A DNA stretch of 38,994 bases. It comes from Desulfofundulus thermosubterraneus DSM 16057 (GTDB taxonomy: Bacteria > Bacillota > Desulfotomaculia > Desulfotomaculales > Desulfovirgulaceae). The position numbers and the translations under genes are program-made. Of the stretch, positions 13,338 to 20,868 are shown piece after piece (within the stretch, counting starts at the first letter, position 1; each line of letters opens with the position of its first letter). The notes under the pieces are model-generated. The model saw only the letters and a program-made list of their open reading frames with translations. It was not told the DNA's origin and made no database searches. The stretch spans positions 1 through 38,994 of the forward strand of contig NZ_FQZM01000035.1 of the NCBI RefSeq assembly GCF_900142025.1. The letters run 5' to 3'.

Positions 13338-14870
13338 TTAGCTGAAGTCCACTGCGGTATTCAGCACCTTGCTGAAAAACTCCGCGAAGTCCTTCCGGAG
13401 GCTGTTCTTCCGCTCGCACGCCCGGCGGAGGAACTCCTCGGCCACCTCCTGGTCTGACGGCTTGCGTCCGAGCCGCTGAGCCGCTAATTTCTCCATCCGC
13501 TTCCACCAGGCGATCTGGTCCTTCGAAGGGGAGGACATCGCCGCCTCCACGACCGGGCGGAGCATTTCCCGGTACTCGCCGTCCGGTATCTTCTCGAAGG
13601 CTTCTATGACCGGAAGGGCGTCGTAGGGGTTGAGCTTCACCTTGCCCTCCCTGGCCGCCCGGTAGAGGGCGTAGTAGACCGGTTCTTCCGCCCCGTGCAC
13701 CTTGTTCGGGTGGTAGTCCAGGGAGAGCCGGTCTTCCCCGAAGTACTTGAACGCCTGGCCCTTGTCCACCCCGACGAGGGCGCCGCCCGGCGTGACGATG
13801 AAGTTGTCGTGCTTTGCGTCGTGCTCGGACGTGGCCCAGGAAACGACGTGCTCCCGCACCAGCGCCCGCACCTGGGCGGGGGAAAACGCGGTGGGGTCGG
13901 GACCCAGCTTCTTCGCGTCCTTCAGGAACGGCTGAATGCTACCCTTACCGTAAGGAGTTTCGGTTACGTACACGTCCACGCCGGGCTGGCCTACGCGCCG
14001 CGCCACGCGGGAGGCCGCCGACTCGGCCTCGGCCACTGCGCCCCCGGAGTGCTTGTCCGGCTTGAAGAGCCACTCCCGTCCGTGCTGGTCGGCGTATATG
14101 TACTTCGTGTGCACGCCGCCCAGGTCTTTCGCCTCCCGCTTGAACGAAAAAGACAGCGTGCTGAACTCCTCGGGCGCGACCCGGGGGACTTCTTCCCTGA
14201 CCTTCTCGAAGAAGCGGAGCACGTCCAGGATGCCTTTCGCCTTCTGAGAGAACTCCGAGATGCCCAGCTTCAGGTTGGCCACGCCGTTTTTCAGGGACTC
14301 CCGGGCTTTCTGGACGAGCGCGACCGGGTCCAGGGTCACCGGCGGAACGGCGACCGCGGCGCCGTCCGGAGTTACGCCGGCCACCACGAAGTCTTCCGCG
14401 GCCTTCTCCTTCTCCTCGACACTGGACTGGACCTGGGGCGGGAGTTCCTGGAAGTCGTGTTCCGCGTTCTCGTTGACCTCTCCAATCGCGGCCGTCCCGT
14501 CCGGGTAGGCTGGGTTAACCGCCGCCTTCAATACGGGCGAAGCGCCGCCAGCGGCTCCGCCACCCGCCGACAGGACAGCGTGTTTCAGGCCTTTCTTCTT
14601 GCCCAGTCCGACCAGGGTAACCTCGGGCCAGGAGGACACCACCTTCGCGGCCCCCGCGGCCACCTTGGGGGCCGCAGGCCCGTAGTAGTCGCCCCCGTAC
14701 CCTTTCGAAACCGCCTGGGAGAGGGCCTGGTAACCCGCCAGGTCGGGCGTGAAGCTGCCACCCGCCACAGCGGACATGTCCGGCGCGGCGGACGGTGCGA
14801 TGCCGGCACCTAAACCGGCACCGCTGCCTAAATTCACCGCGCTGTGTTTCTTTTTGCCGCCGCCGCCCAT
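13338..14870 (-). CDS. MGGG-KKK protein with HipA/PI3K-like kinase-fold domain
   Basis: 510 residues from ATG 14870, where AAAGGAGG lies 8-9 nt upstream. The N-terminal 230 residues are low-complexity Ala/Gly/Pro with coiled segments. From about 240 a kinase-like fold can be traced: KYIYADQHGREWLFKPDK with a candidate ATP lysine K270, AEAESAASRVARRVG with the helix-C glutamate, SEHDAKHDNFIV (348-359) as catalytic loop, and GVDKGQAFKYFG (367-378) with the metal-binding aspartate D369. This order resembles HipA/PI3-kinase-like proteins and domains fused to phage head proteins. Substrate unknown. It shares its N-terminal tag with the 831-residue protein, suggesting a common location or complex. 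Confidence 0.62.
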   Translation of the reverse strand: MGGGGKKKHSAVNLGSGAGLGAGIAPSAAPDMSAVAGGSFTPDLAGYQALSQAVSKGYGGDYYGPAAPKVAAGAAKVVSSWPEVTLVGLGKKKGLKHAVLSAGGGAAGGASPVLKAAVNPAYPDGTAAIGEVNENAEHDFQELPPQVQSSVEEKEKAAEDFVVAGVTPDGAAVAVPPVTLDPVALVQKARESLKNGVANLKLGISEFSQKAKGILDVLRFFEKVREEVPRVAPEEFSTLSFSFKREAKDLGGVHTKYIYADQHGREWLFKPDKHSGGAVAEAESAASRVARRVGQPGVDVYVTETPYGKGSIQPFLKDAKKLGPDPTAFSPAQVRALVREHVVSWATSEHDAKHDNFIVTPGGALVGVDKGQAFKYFGEDRLSLDYHPNKVHGAEEPVYYALYRAAREGKVKLNPYDALPVIEAFEKIPDGEYREMLRPVVEAAMSSPSKDQIAWWKRMEKLAAQRLGRKPSDQEVAEEFLRRACERKNSLRKDFAEFFSKVLNTAVDFS

Positions 14871-14979
14871 GCAGTATCGCCTCCTTTCATCATCTACCAT
14901 CTATGGAAAATATAAATATAGTTAACCCATCATGCTTCGCACTTCAGTAAAGGTAGTTGATGCCCTCCCTTTTTCCATC

Positions 14980-15044
14980 AAAAACAGAAAAAGCCCGGCA
15001 TTCTATCTAGAAGCCGAGCTCGGAAATTTTCGGTTTTCCCGGGC
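14980..15044 (-). terminator. Terminator downstream of the 200-residue gene
   Basis: On the minus strand GCCCGG (15039-15044) pairs with CCGGGC (14993-14998) around an inner CCGAGCTCGG palindrome (15014-15023), followed by TTTTTCTGTTTTT. It separates the ADP-ribosylglycohydrolase run from the kinase-like gene. The latter would then need its own promoter in the AT-rich stretch 14890-14925 (TATATTTATATT). Confidence 0.62.
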
Positions 15045-15057
15045 GAAAACCTGTTCC

Positions 15058-15660
15058 CTACGAAGCAACCGGCGGAGGCAGTTCCACCCCGGTCTCGCCC
15101 GCCGCTTCCCATATCGCCACCTGGTGCATGGACTCCTGGACGGCGATCTCCCCGAAGTACCGCCGGAAATTCATCCCGGTGACGGGGACGATGAGTTCCG
15201 GCATTTTGTCCCCGTCCTCGCCCATGATCCGGGCCACCTCCCTCTCCATGGCCTCCCGGTCCTCCAGGTCGACAACGACGCGCTCGACGACCCCCACGTC
15301 GTTGGTTATGCCGTTGCAGCCCTCTTCAACCCAGTACTGCAACGCCCCGAGCATGTTCTGCGGCTCGATACGCCGGAACACGCCGGGCCACTTCTGACCG
15401 AGCCGCCAGTCGGGGTACCCGCCCAGTTTTTCGTCGAACGCCGGGACCGCGTCCGCCCTGTAGAAGTGCGTCGGCACCTCCGCCCACGCCCACCGGCCGT
15501 CCTCCAGGACAATTACGAACACCGTCGGCCAGATGGGCGGCATCACGCTCGGGTCGGGAGTTTCGAGAAAACGGTATATGGTCAGCTTCTCGCCCTTTTT
15601 AAATTTGTACGCCTTCATCTCATCGATCGTGAAAAACGGAGTATGTATCTGCATTCCCAT
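15058..15660 (-). CDS. Protein of unknown function
   Basis: 200 residues, soluble, acidic. The N-terminus is beta-rich (MQIHTPFFTIDEMKAYKF), the centre has many aromatic residues (WAWAEVPTHFYRADAV, WPGVFRR), and the C-terminal half contains ERVVVDLEDREAMEREVARI and IAVQESMHQVAIWEAAG. I do not recognise a family. ATG 15660 has AGGAGG 9 nt upstream. It begins 17 nt after the ADP-ribosylglycohydrolase stop, so the two are probably co-transcribed, and a terminator follows. Confidence 0.6.
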   Translation of the reverse strand: MGMQIHTPFFTIDEMKAYKFKKGEKLTIYRFLETPDPSVMPPIWPTVFVIVLEDGRWAWAEVPTHFYRADAVPAFDEKLGGYPDWRLGQKWPGVFRRIEPQNMLGALQYWVEEGCNGITNDVGVVERVVVDLEDREAMEREVARIMGEDGDKMPELIVPVTGMNFRRYFGEIAVQESMHQVAIWEAAGETGVELPPPVAS

Positions 15661-15677
15661 GAATTGGATCCTCCTTT

Positions 15678-16628
15678 TTAGAAATTTTTCCTGGCCAGCC
15701 GGACAAGCTCGATAACCACCCCGTCCAGCCTTTCCTTCTGCCTTCCGTCAAACTTATCCAGCCACCGCGCTGGTATAGCGTCGTACCCGTACATCACCCC
15801 GGCCAGGCCGCCGGTGACCGCCCCTACGGTGTCGGCGTCCCCGCCGAGGTTCACCGCTCTGACCACCGCTCCCTCGAAGCTCTCCGCGTTTGCCGCGCAC
15901 CACAGGGCGCACGCCAGGGTGTCCACCGTGTACCCGGTGGGCTTCAAGCGCTCCTCCGGCCAGCCGGCCACGTCCCCGAGCCTCCCGGCGAGCCTGGAAG
16001 CCGTGTCTTCCATCTCCCCCCGGGGGACGACGTCTTGCATCACGTCAAGCGCCAAGCCGTATGCCTCCGCGAAGGGCATGCCCGACCAGAGTTCCCGCGC
16101 CGTGAGACAGTAGATGAAGCACGTCAGCCCCGCTTCCGGGTCCCAGTGGGTCATCCGGGCCACTTCCATGCACCGCACGTAGAGATCCGCCGCGTCCGGG
16201 TAGGCGAACGCCAGCGGCAGCGTCCGCATGAGCGCCCCGTTGCCGGCCGTCCGACCTCCCCGTTCGTGTACTTCCTCAGCGGCCAGATGCCAATCCTTCA
16301 ACCGGTCATAAGCGTGAAAAGATGCCCTGATGGTGGCCCCGATGTCCGGGGGGTCGGCGGCCCGCCAGCGGAGAAAACCTTCCCCGATGTGCGGGACGGG
16401 GTTCTCCGGATCCTTGATTACCCCCTCGGCCACGGCCAGGGCCATCTCCGTGTCGTCCGTCCACTCTCCGGGCCGGAGGTTCAGCCAGCCGCCGCCCACG
16501 ACCTCCCGGAGCACACCGTAGCGGGCGCGGATTTGCTCCCTGTCCATGAACTCCAGCGTCGCGCCCAGGGCATCTCCCACGGCCAGGCCGTAGATACCGC
16601 CCCGGACCCTGTCGGCCAGGTTGGTCAT
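15678..16628 (-). CDS. ADP-ribosylglycohydrolase (DraG/ARH family)
   Basis: 316 residues, the usual family length. Two metal-binding regions are visible: GDALG (18-22) with WTDDTEMA (56-63), and NLGGDADTVGAVTGGLAG (260-277); GRTAGNGALMRTLP lies between them. The enzyme should remove ADP-ribose from proteins or nucleic acids, or hydrolyse ADP-ribose derivatives. It starts at ATG 16628, overlapping the upstream stop (ATGA), so translation is coupled. Its operon neighbours include a protein whose C-terminal domain may be ADP-ribosyltransferase-like, which makes a writer-eraser pairing worth testing. Catalytic aspartates appear complete. Confidence 0.92.
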   Translation of the reverse strand: MTNLADRVRGGIYGLAVGDALGATLEFMDREQIRARYGVLREVVGGGWLNLRPGEWTDDTEMALAVAEGVIKDPENPVPHIGEGFLRWRAADPPDIGATIRASFHAYDRLKDWHLAAEEVHERGGRTAGNGALMRTLPLAFAYPDAADLYVRCMEVARMTHWDPEAGLTCFIYCLTARELWSGMPFAEAYGLALDVMQDVVPRGEMEDTASRLAGRLGDVAGWPEERLKPTGYTVDTLACALWCAANAESFEGAVVRAVNLGGDADTVGAVTGGLAGVMYGYDAIPARWLDKFDGRQKERLDGVVIELVRLARKNF

Positions 16629-16930
16629 CTCGCCGCACCCGCCTTATCCGGCGCCGTCTCGGGCGCCTTGAACAGCTCGGCCAGCGCCTTCTCCACTTCC
16701 GCGGCGATCTGCCCCTCGGTGAGCTTCTCCAGCGCGTCCAGAGGTATGCACCCCTGGATCTGGATGCCGACGAACACCTTCGGTTCCGCGCACTGTTTCT
16801 TGCACTTGTTCCCGTAGCATTTCTCCGCGTGCACGAAGGTCTTGAGCCGCGGTGTCATGGGGGAAAGTATCTGGTCAGTCAGGTAGAGAATTTCGTCCCG
16901 CTCAGCTTTGGTTATATAGCACTTGGGCAC
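16625..16930 (-). CDS. Small cysteine-containing protein of unknown function
   Basis: 101 residues from GTG 16930; AAAGGAG about 9 nt upstream decides this start over an in-frame ATG at 16954 that would hide the box. A cluster CYGNKCKKQC could bind metal; the C-terminal half is helical and charged (KLTEGQIAAEVEKALAELF). It overlaps the PHP gene by 19 nt upstream and the ADP-ribosylglycohydrolase by 4 nt downstream, so it is firmly part of this operon. No family recognised. Confidence 0.6.
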   Translation of the reverse strand: MPKCYITKAERDEILYLTDQILSPMTPRLKTFVHAEKCYGNKCKKQCAEPKVFVGIQIQGCIPLDALEKLTEGQIAAEVEKALAELFKAPETAPDKAGAAR

Positions 16931-17754
16931 CCTAGACCCACTCCTTTCTGGCATAAGAAATCCAAACCATCCTTATGGATATCCCGCTCCTTCCGCCTTC
17001 CGGCGGCTTTCCCGCGGTTGCCCCGCTTTTCCCGTTCTCTTGCGGCCCGCCTCGAAAGCGCCGTTCCGGCTTCCTCCGGGGTGATCAGCCCTTTCCCAAT
17101 GAGCCAGTCCACCGGAACACCCACCGAAAAGTCCCCCGGAGCGATCAGCCGGCTGCCGTACCAGTGCCAGTCGCTCCCCGCGGTCTGCATAACTAACCTT
17201 CCGTTCCACTCCGATTTTTCGCCCAGCCAGTACGCCGGGTCAAAGTTGCCGTTCATCCGGTTCCTTACTTCCACGCCGTCAACGCCGGCGTTCAAACAGC
17301 GGAAGAAAATTTCCGGGCCGTATTCCCCGTTCCTCGCCGGGTGGGCAAGGACCGCCACGCCGCCCCGGACGTGGACCTCCTCCACCGCCTCCCACGGGGC
17401 AAGAGTGTTCGGGGGCAGGTCCTCCTTGAGGTTGTAGGCCAGGACGTGCACCCGCCAGCCCCGGAAATTGGTGGTAACCTCGACGCCGGGGACCACCAGT
17501 ATGGGGAGCCCGGCCTCCCTGGCCACCCGTTTCGCGAACCACCCCGAAGCGACACAGTCGTGGTCGGTGACCGCTATGACGTCTATACCCCGGGAGGACG
17601 CCGCGGCCAGGAACTCCGCGATGTCCTCCGCATCCCGCAACGTCGGCACGCGGGGCGACGTGAAGCTGCAGTAGTACCGGTCCGCCAGCGGGTGGGTGTG
17701 GAAGTCGACGCTCAAAACCCGGTTCTTTTGCTTTTTGGTTTTAGCTTTCACCAA
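16912..17754 (-). CDS. PHP-domain phosphoesterase
   Basis: 280 residues. The PHP metal-binding motifs are in order: DFHTHP (17-22), AVTDHDC near 60-66, PGVEVTT near 88-94, LAHPARNGE near 135 and GSDWHWYG near 187. These trinuclear-metal enzymes hydrolyse phosphoesters such as nucleotides or nucleic acid ends. A Lys/Arg-rich C-terminus follows. The start (TTG 17754 or GTG 17751) has no ribosome binding site because the IscB element ends about 5 bp upstream. The first codons or upstream control may therefore have been lost, and present expression may depend on readthrough from iscB. Confidence 0.85.
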   Translation of the reverse strand: MVKAKTKKQKNRVLSVDFHTHPLADRYYCSFTSPRVPTLRDAEDIAEFLAAASSRGIDVIAVTDHDCVASGWFAKRVAREAGLPILVVPGVEVTTNFRGWRVHVLAYNLKEDLPPNTLAPWEAVEEVHVRGGVAVLAHPARNGEYGPEIFFRCLNAGVDGVEVRNRMNGNFDPAYWLGEKSEWNGRLVMQTAGSDWHWYGSRLIAPGDFSVGVPVDWLIGKGLITPEEAGTALSRRAAREREKRGNRGKAAGRRKERDIHKDGLDFLCQKGVGLGCPSAI

Positions 17755-17756
17755 AT

Positions 17757-19262
17757 TTATGCGGCGCCGGAAGCCCCGGCGTTTACGCCTGGGGAGGAGG
17801 CGCCGCCACTACCTCCCTTCTCTACCCGAATTTTTTCGTACTGCCACCCGTCGGCACGTTGCAGGAGTTTTATGTGCCTGTATGATATACCCTGGCATAT
17901 CCGTTTTCCCGAGCCGTCTTTGATGTCGAAGTACCCGCTGGCGCGTACGGCCACCCGGCCTACCCAACGACCGGCGTACTTACCCTCGGGTACTTCAGCC
18001 ATCACCAGGTCGCCGGTCGTAAAACCGAAATACATTTTCTGTCTGGTCCGGTGACTCACTGGGAAACCGTACTTGTCGGTATTGCACATTTTCCGGGTCC
18101 CCCGCCCGAGGGCCGTCCAAACCTGGACGTACTCCTGGTTGATTGCGAGATTCTCGGGTGTGCTCTCGCCCACGCAGCAGGCGTCGTAATAATGGGTCTT
18201 GGGCAGACCCATCTTAAGACGATTGTATTTGGTGCGCGCCCCGGTGCCGCATTCTACCGACAGGCCAGTTTTCTTGAGCCGGTCGTACAGCACCCACCGG
18301 GTAGCGTTTACCAGTGCTGCGTCCCGCAGCGGCTCCTTGAGCTTCCTCAATATTTTGGGTAGATTTTCCGCCCGAACCTGATCAAGTTTCCGCTTGGATT
18401 GCTTTAATTTCTCCAGCCATTCTTCCGGCTGAAGGTTACCTTTTGCCTTATTACATTCCTCACAGGCCAGCGTTAAATTACTGATGCGGTCGGTACCTCT
18501 CGGCCCGCGTTTCGGGTTCCGGGGTACGACGTGTTCCACCTCCAGAGGCACGCCTTCTTTGCCGCAGTAGGCGCATTTCCGCCCCCACTTCTCCAGCAGG
18601 TACTCCCGGACTTCGTAGCCAAAAAGTTCTCCCTGCTGGTATTCCACGCCAGATATATCCGGGTTCTGCATCAGCTGCGTGTCGAATTTGACGTGCTCAG
18701 TGGAGATGGCCGTTATGGGCAACCATCTGGTCAACTTATCGACCACGCTTAATGTTTGGTTTACCCGGGCCTCTAACGACGGTACCAGCCGTCCCTCCCG
18801 GTGACCGTTGTCGACAAAGTTCTTTGCCTTCTCGCACGGCCGGCAGTACCGGCTGCCGTGCTGCGCATTTTTACCGCAGACTGCGCATTTCTCCGGGTGC
18901 CGGTTGTTGAACCGCGGCTCGCGGTACCGTGTTTTCCGGTTCCGCCGGCTGTGGCGCTGGTTCCTCCGGACGTCCAGTCCGTCCTTGATACTTGGTTTGT
19001 GGTGGATCTCCCCCAGCAAGATAACCTCAGATCTGTTAGGAGTATCTTCCCGGAGAACAGCGAATCCGGTGGTCCTGCTCCCCGGATCAAGTTTCAACCG
19101 CAGCGGCTGGAACCTGCTTTCTTCCGCTGTCCGGTCTTTAAGCCGGATGGTAAACGGGGACATCCTGTGGACTACCGCCCTGCCGCGCTCCAGCAACAAC
19201 CTGGCTCGCTTCTCCGTGCAGGGCATTAACGGTTTCTTGTGTTTATCCAGTACAAATACCAT
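17757..19262 (-). CDS. iscB: IscB, HNH/RuvC RNA-guided nuclease
   Basis: 501 residues, the Cas9-ancestor family. Seen in order: PLMP motif KKPLMPC (9-15), RuvC-I D59 in LKLDPGSRTTG, Arg-rich bridge helix (about 98-120), RuvC-II E189 in AISTEHVKFD, HNH with EVEHVVPRNP (H244), SNLTLAC and CEECNKAKGN, and RuvC-III D360 in THYYDACC. The nuclease centres look intact. An extra zinc-ribbon-like insert, CAVCGK-N9-CRPC (about 126-143), lies between bridge helix and RuvC-II. The last 15 or so residues are encoded by the element's terminal hairpin. The protein should cut DNA guided by the omega RNA made just upstream. Confidence 0.93.
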   Translation of the reverse strand: MVFVLDKHKKPLMPCTEKRARLLLERGRAVVHRMSPFTIRLKDRTAEESRFQPLRLKLDPGSRTTGFAVLREDTPNRSEVILLGEIHHKPSIKDGLDVRRNQRHSRRNRKTRYREPRFNNRHPEKCAVCGKNAQHGSRYCRPCEKAKNFVDNGHREGRLVPSLEARVNQTLSVVDKLTRWLPITAISTEHVKFDTQLMQNPDISGVEYQQGELFGYEVREYLLEKWGRKCAYCGKEGVPLEVEHVVPRNPKRGPRGTDRISNLTLACEECNKAKGNLQPEEWLEKLKQSKRKLDQVRAENLPKILRKLKEPLRDAALVNATRWVLYDRLKKTGLSVECGTGARTKYNRLKMGLPKTHYYDACCVGESTPENLAINQEYVQVWTALGRGTRKMCNTDKYGFPVSHRTRQKMYFGFTTGDLVMAEVPEGKYAGRWVGRVAVRASGYFDIKDGSGKRICQGISYRHIKLLQRADGWQYEKIRVEKGGSGGASSPGVNAGASGAA

Positions 19263-19602
19263 GAAAACCTTCCCCTTTCGGAGACCCCTTACGGGGCTCG
19301 TGACGCGCCCGGGCCGGACCAGCCCGGGCGTCTCTCCTGGCCAATGTTAAGGAGGTTTTTTGCGTGCGGCACACTGCTCGCTGACACCCCCGCTCGCTGT
19401 TTAATGCCGCACCACAGGGCATGGGACTGGAGAAGCATCCCAGGGTGTGTTGGCCCCCTTAACGTAGCGTGGTTCAACCGCCTGGTCCGCAGGCTCCCAC
19501 ACTGAGGCGGGTCATAGCGCTGCTCCAGAGAGCAGCTTTCCACCCAAAGTGGAGACCTGACGGGAGTTGCCTCCGGCCAAGCCCCCGCCTTTAGGCGTGG
19601 GG
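19263..19602 (-). ncRNA. IscB omega RNA (HEARO-type) region
   Basis: About 340 nt between the element's left-end hairpin and iscB, with no plausible gene and many complementary blocks, for example CGGGCC around 19310-19326 and AAGCAGGC/CGGTTGAACCAC segments further up. HEARO RNAs are always found directly 5' of iscB and supply the scaffold; the guide is the DNA just outside the element. Here that would be about 19603-19625, in the end of the ribbon-helix-helix gene. The RNA boundaries are inferred from position only. Confidence 0.6.
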
Positions 19603-19791
19603 TCTATGACCTCTTCCGTACCTTCTTTCTCTTTCCTCGAACCCGACGGGTTTGCCCCCGCGCCGCAAATAAGCGATGTAGTTCCGGAAAATCTCGGAAA
19701 CAGTAGTATCCATCTCGACAGCCAGATAGCGCAGGAACCGCCACTCTTCCTCCGTCAACCGCACCTGCACTGCTTTGACCTTCCCTGACAT
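19591..19791 (-). CDS. Ribbon-helix-helix (CopG/Arc-like) protein, C-terminus altered by IscB element
   Basis: 66 residues from ATG 19791, with GGAGGT 10 nt upstream. The pattern VKAVQVRLTEEEWRFLRYLAVE, then TTVSEIFRNYIAYLRRGG, fits a ribbon-helix-helix DNA-binding fold. The final residues (HRPHA) and stop codon come from the IscB element's end hairpin, so the natural tail is lost. A near-perfect sigma-A promoter lies 37 bp upstream, making this the best expressed-looking gene of the region. It may be an autoregulator, but its target is unknown. Confidence 0.68.
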   Translation of the reverse strand: MSGKVKAVQVRLTEEEWRFLRYLAVEMDTTVSEIFRNYIAYLRRGGKPVGFEERERRYGRGHRPHA

Positions 19792-19827
19792 TAGTACCGC
19801 GACCTCCAAACCTCGTATCTTGCTTTC

Positions 19828-19856
19828 ATTATATCATGATTGCACTACATTGTCAA
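19828..19856 (-). promoter_or_regulatory. Consensus sigma-A promoter
   Basis: On the minus strand TTGACA (19851-19856) and TATAAT (19828-19833) are both exact consensus hexamers separated by 17 bp. It lies within the last codons and stop of the upstream DUF4417-like gene and faces the ribbon-helix-helix gene. Before the IscB insertion it would also have driven the PHP/ADP-ribosylglycohydrolase genes. Confidence 0.9.
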
Positions 19857-20868
19857 GGGCTGGCAAGCGTAGATTTTGCTGGAACAGTTCAACGTTTTTT
19901 CTGAATAGTGCGGGCGCTTCCCCGTAAGCATACTCGCCTCTACGCGCCCCGAAAAGTCTCCCGTGCTGGGCGCGCATCTGGAGGTCGCGGCTCACGAAAA
20001 CCACGCGGGGGACCGCCTTCCGGGCAGCGGCGACCCTCTCCGGCCGGGACAGCCCGTTCAGAAACAGGGTCACCCTGTCACCGAGCCTCGCGCCCATATA
20101 CTCCAGCCCGGCAAGCAGGAACGCCCAGTCCTTCTCCGTCCGGTAGGTCTGGGCGTTGACAGCAACCGCAGGGATATTCAGTTTCTCCACGCAGTCGCAC
20201 CACCGTTCCAGGTCTCTTTCCGTCCACCAGTAGACGTTGGGCGCGGTCGGCACTCCCAGGGAGGCCAGCCGTACGGCCGCCAGGAGGCTCCGCCGCATGT
20301 TGATAAGATGCTCGAAGCGGGGGTGTTCGCCGTAGACGCTGTAGTTCGGCCCCAGGACCAGGGCGAACCCCGCCCCCGCCACCTGGTCCCACAACCGGCA
20401 GCGGAACTGTTCCGTCCAGAGCCGCTCGATCAGCTCGTCGGGGCCGAACATGTGCAACACCACCTTTTTTTCCGGGGGCAGGCCCAGTACCCCGGCAGCC
20501 CGGCGGCCCCGCCACCTCGGGCGTAGGCCCGCGCCTTTCTTCGAAAAGACCCGGGAGGCGCCGACGGCGTACGCCGGGTAATTCGCCGCGGCGTCGTATT
20601 CCGCCGTGCGGTAGCCGTCCACTTCCGGGATCACGGGAGGAAGGTCTCCCGGTACCGGGGGCCAGTCTAACGCGCGGGGGAAGGAGAGGTCCAGGGTACC
20701 CCCCACGTCCCTGATCCATGCCTCCACGTCCTCCCGGCGTCGGCACCGCACCGGGCAGGAAAAGCACGGCCTGGCGCACCCGGCGTGGTTGCATTCCGGG
20801 TGGCAACCGCCGCAGAGGTTGTAGAACCGGCAGTCGTCGCAGTTGCAGGAGGACTTCAGCGAAGCCAT
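19834..20868 (-). CDS. DUF4417-like protein with Cys-rich N-terminus
   Basis: 344 residues. The first 45 contain ten or more cysteines (CNCDDCRFYNLCGGC, CFSCPVRC), suggesting bound metal or an iron-sulfur cluster. The central part resembles DUF4417 proteins of mobile elements: FGPDELIERLW, LVLGPNYSVYGEHPRFE, MRRSLLAAVRLASLGVPTAP, VYWWTERDLERW. Function unknown. ATG 20868 overlaps the stop region of the ParB-like gene by 13 nt, so the two are coupled. The gene's final codons contain the -35 of the promoter for the next gene. Confidence 0.55.
   Translation of the reverse strand: MASLKSSCNCDDCRFYNLCGGCHPECNHAGCARPCFSCPVRCRRREDVEAWIRDVGGTLDLSFPRALDWPPVPGDLPPVIPEVDGYRTAEYDAAANYPAYAVGASRVFSKKGAGLRPRWRGRRAAGVLGLPPEKKVVLHMFGPDELIERLWTEQFRCRLWDQVAGAGFALVLGPNYSVYGEHPRFEHLINMRRSLLAAVRLASLGVPTAPNVYWWTERDLERWCDCVEKLNIPAVAVNAQTYRTEKDWAFLLAGLEYMGARLGDRVTLFLNGLSRPERVAAARKAVPRVVFVSRDLQMRAQHGRLFGARRGEYAYGEAPALFRKNVELFQQNLRLPALDNVVQS

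Larger units (their letters stand above)
17757..19610 (-). mobile_element. IscB element with IS200/IS605-like ends
   Basis: Hairpins of the same design bound the element: CCCC-GGCG-TTTA-CGCC-T-GGGG at 17774-17794 and CCCC-CGCC-TTTA-GGCG-T-GGGG at 19582-19602. Between them are only iscB and its upstream RNA region, with no transposase. Such elements are thought to move using a Y1 TnpA supplied in trans. Both neighbouring genes read into the element ends. The exact outer boundaries are estimates. Confidence 0.85.

Noticed and set aside
10370-14813. Plus-strand frames of 370-415 codons opposite the two MGGG-KKK genes
   Set aside because: They mirror the codon bias of the minus-strand genes, have Arg/Leu/Val-rich random composition, and lack start signals. 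The minus-strand genes have good ribosome binding sites and continuous gene order.
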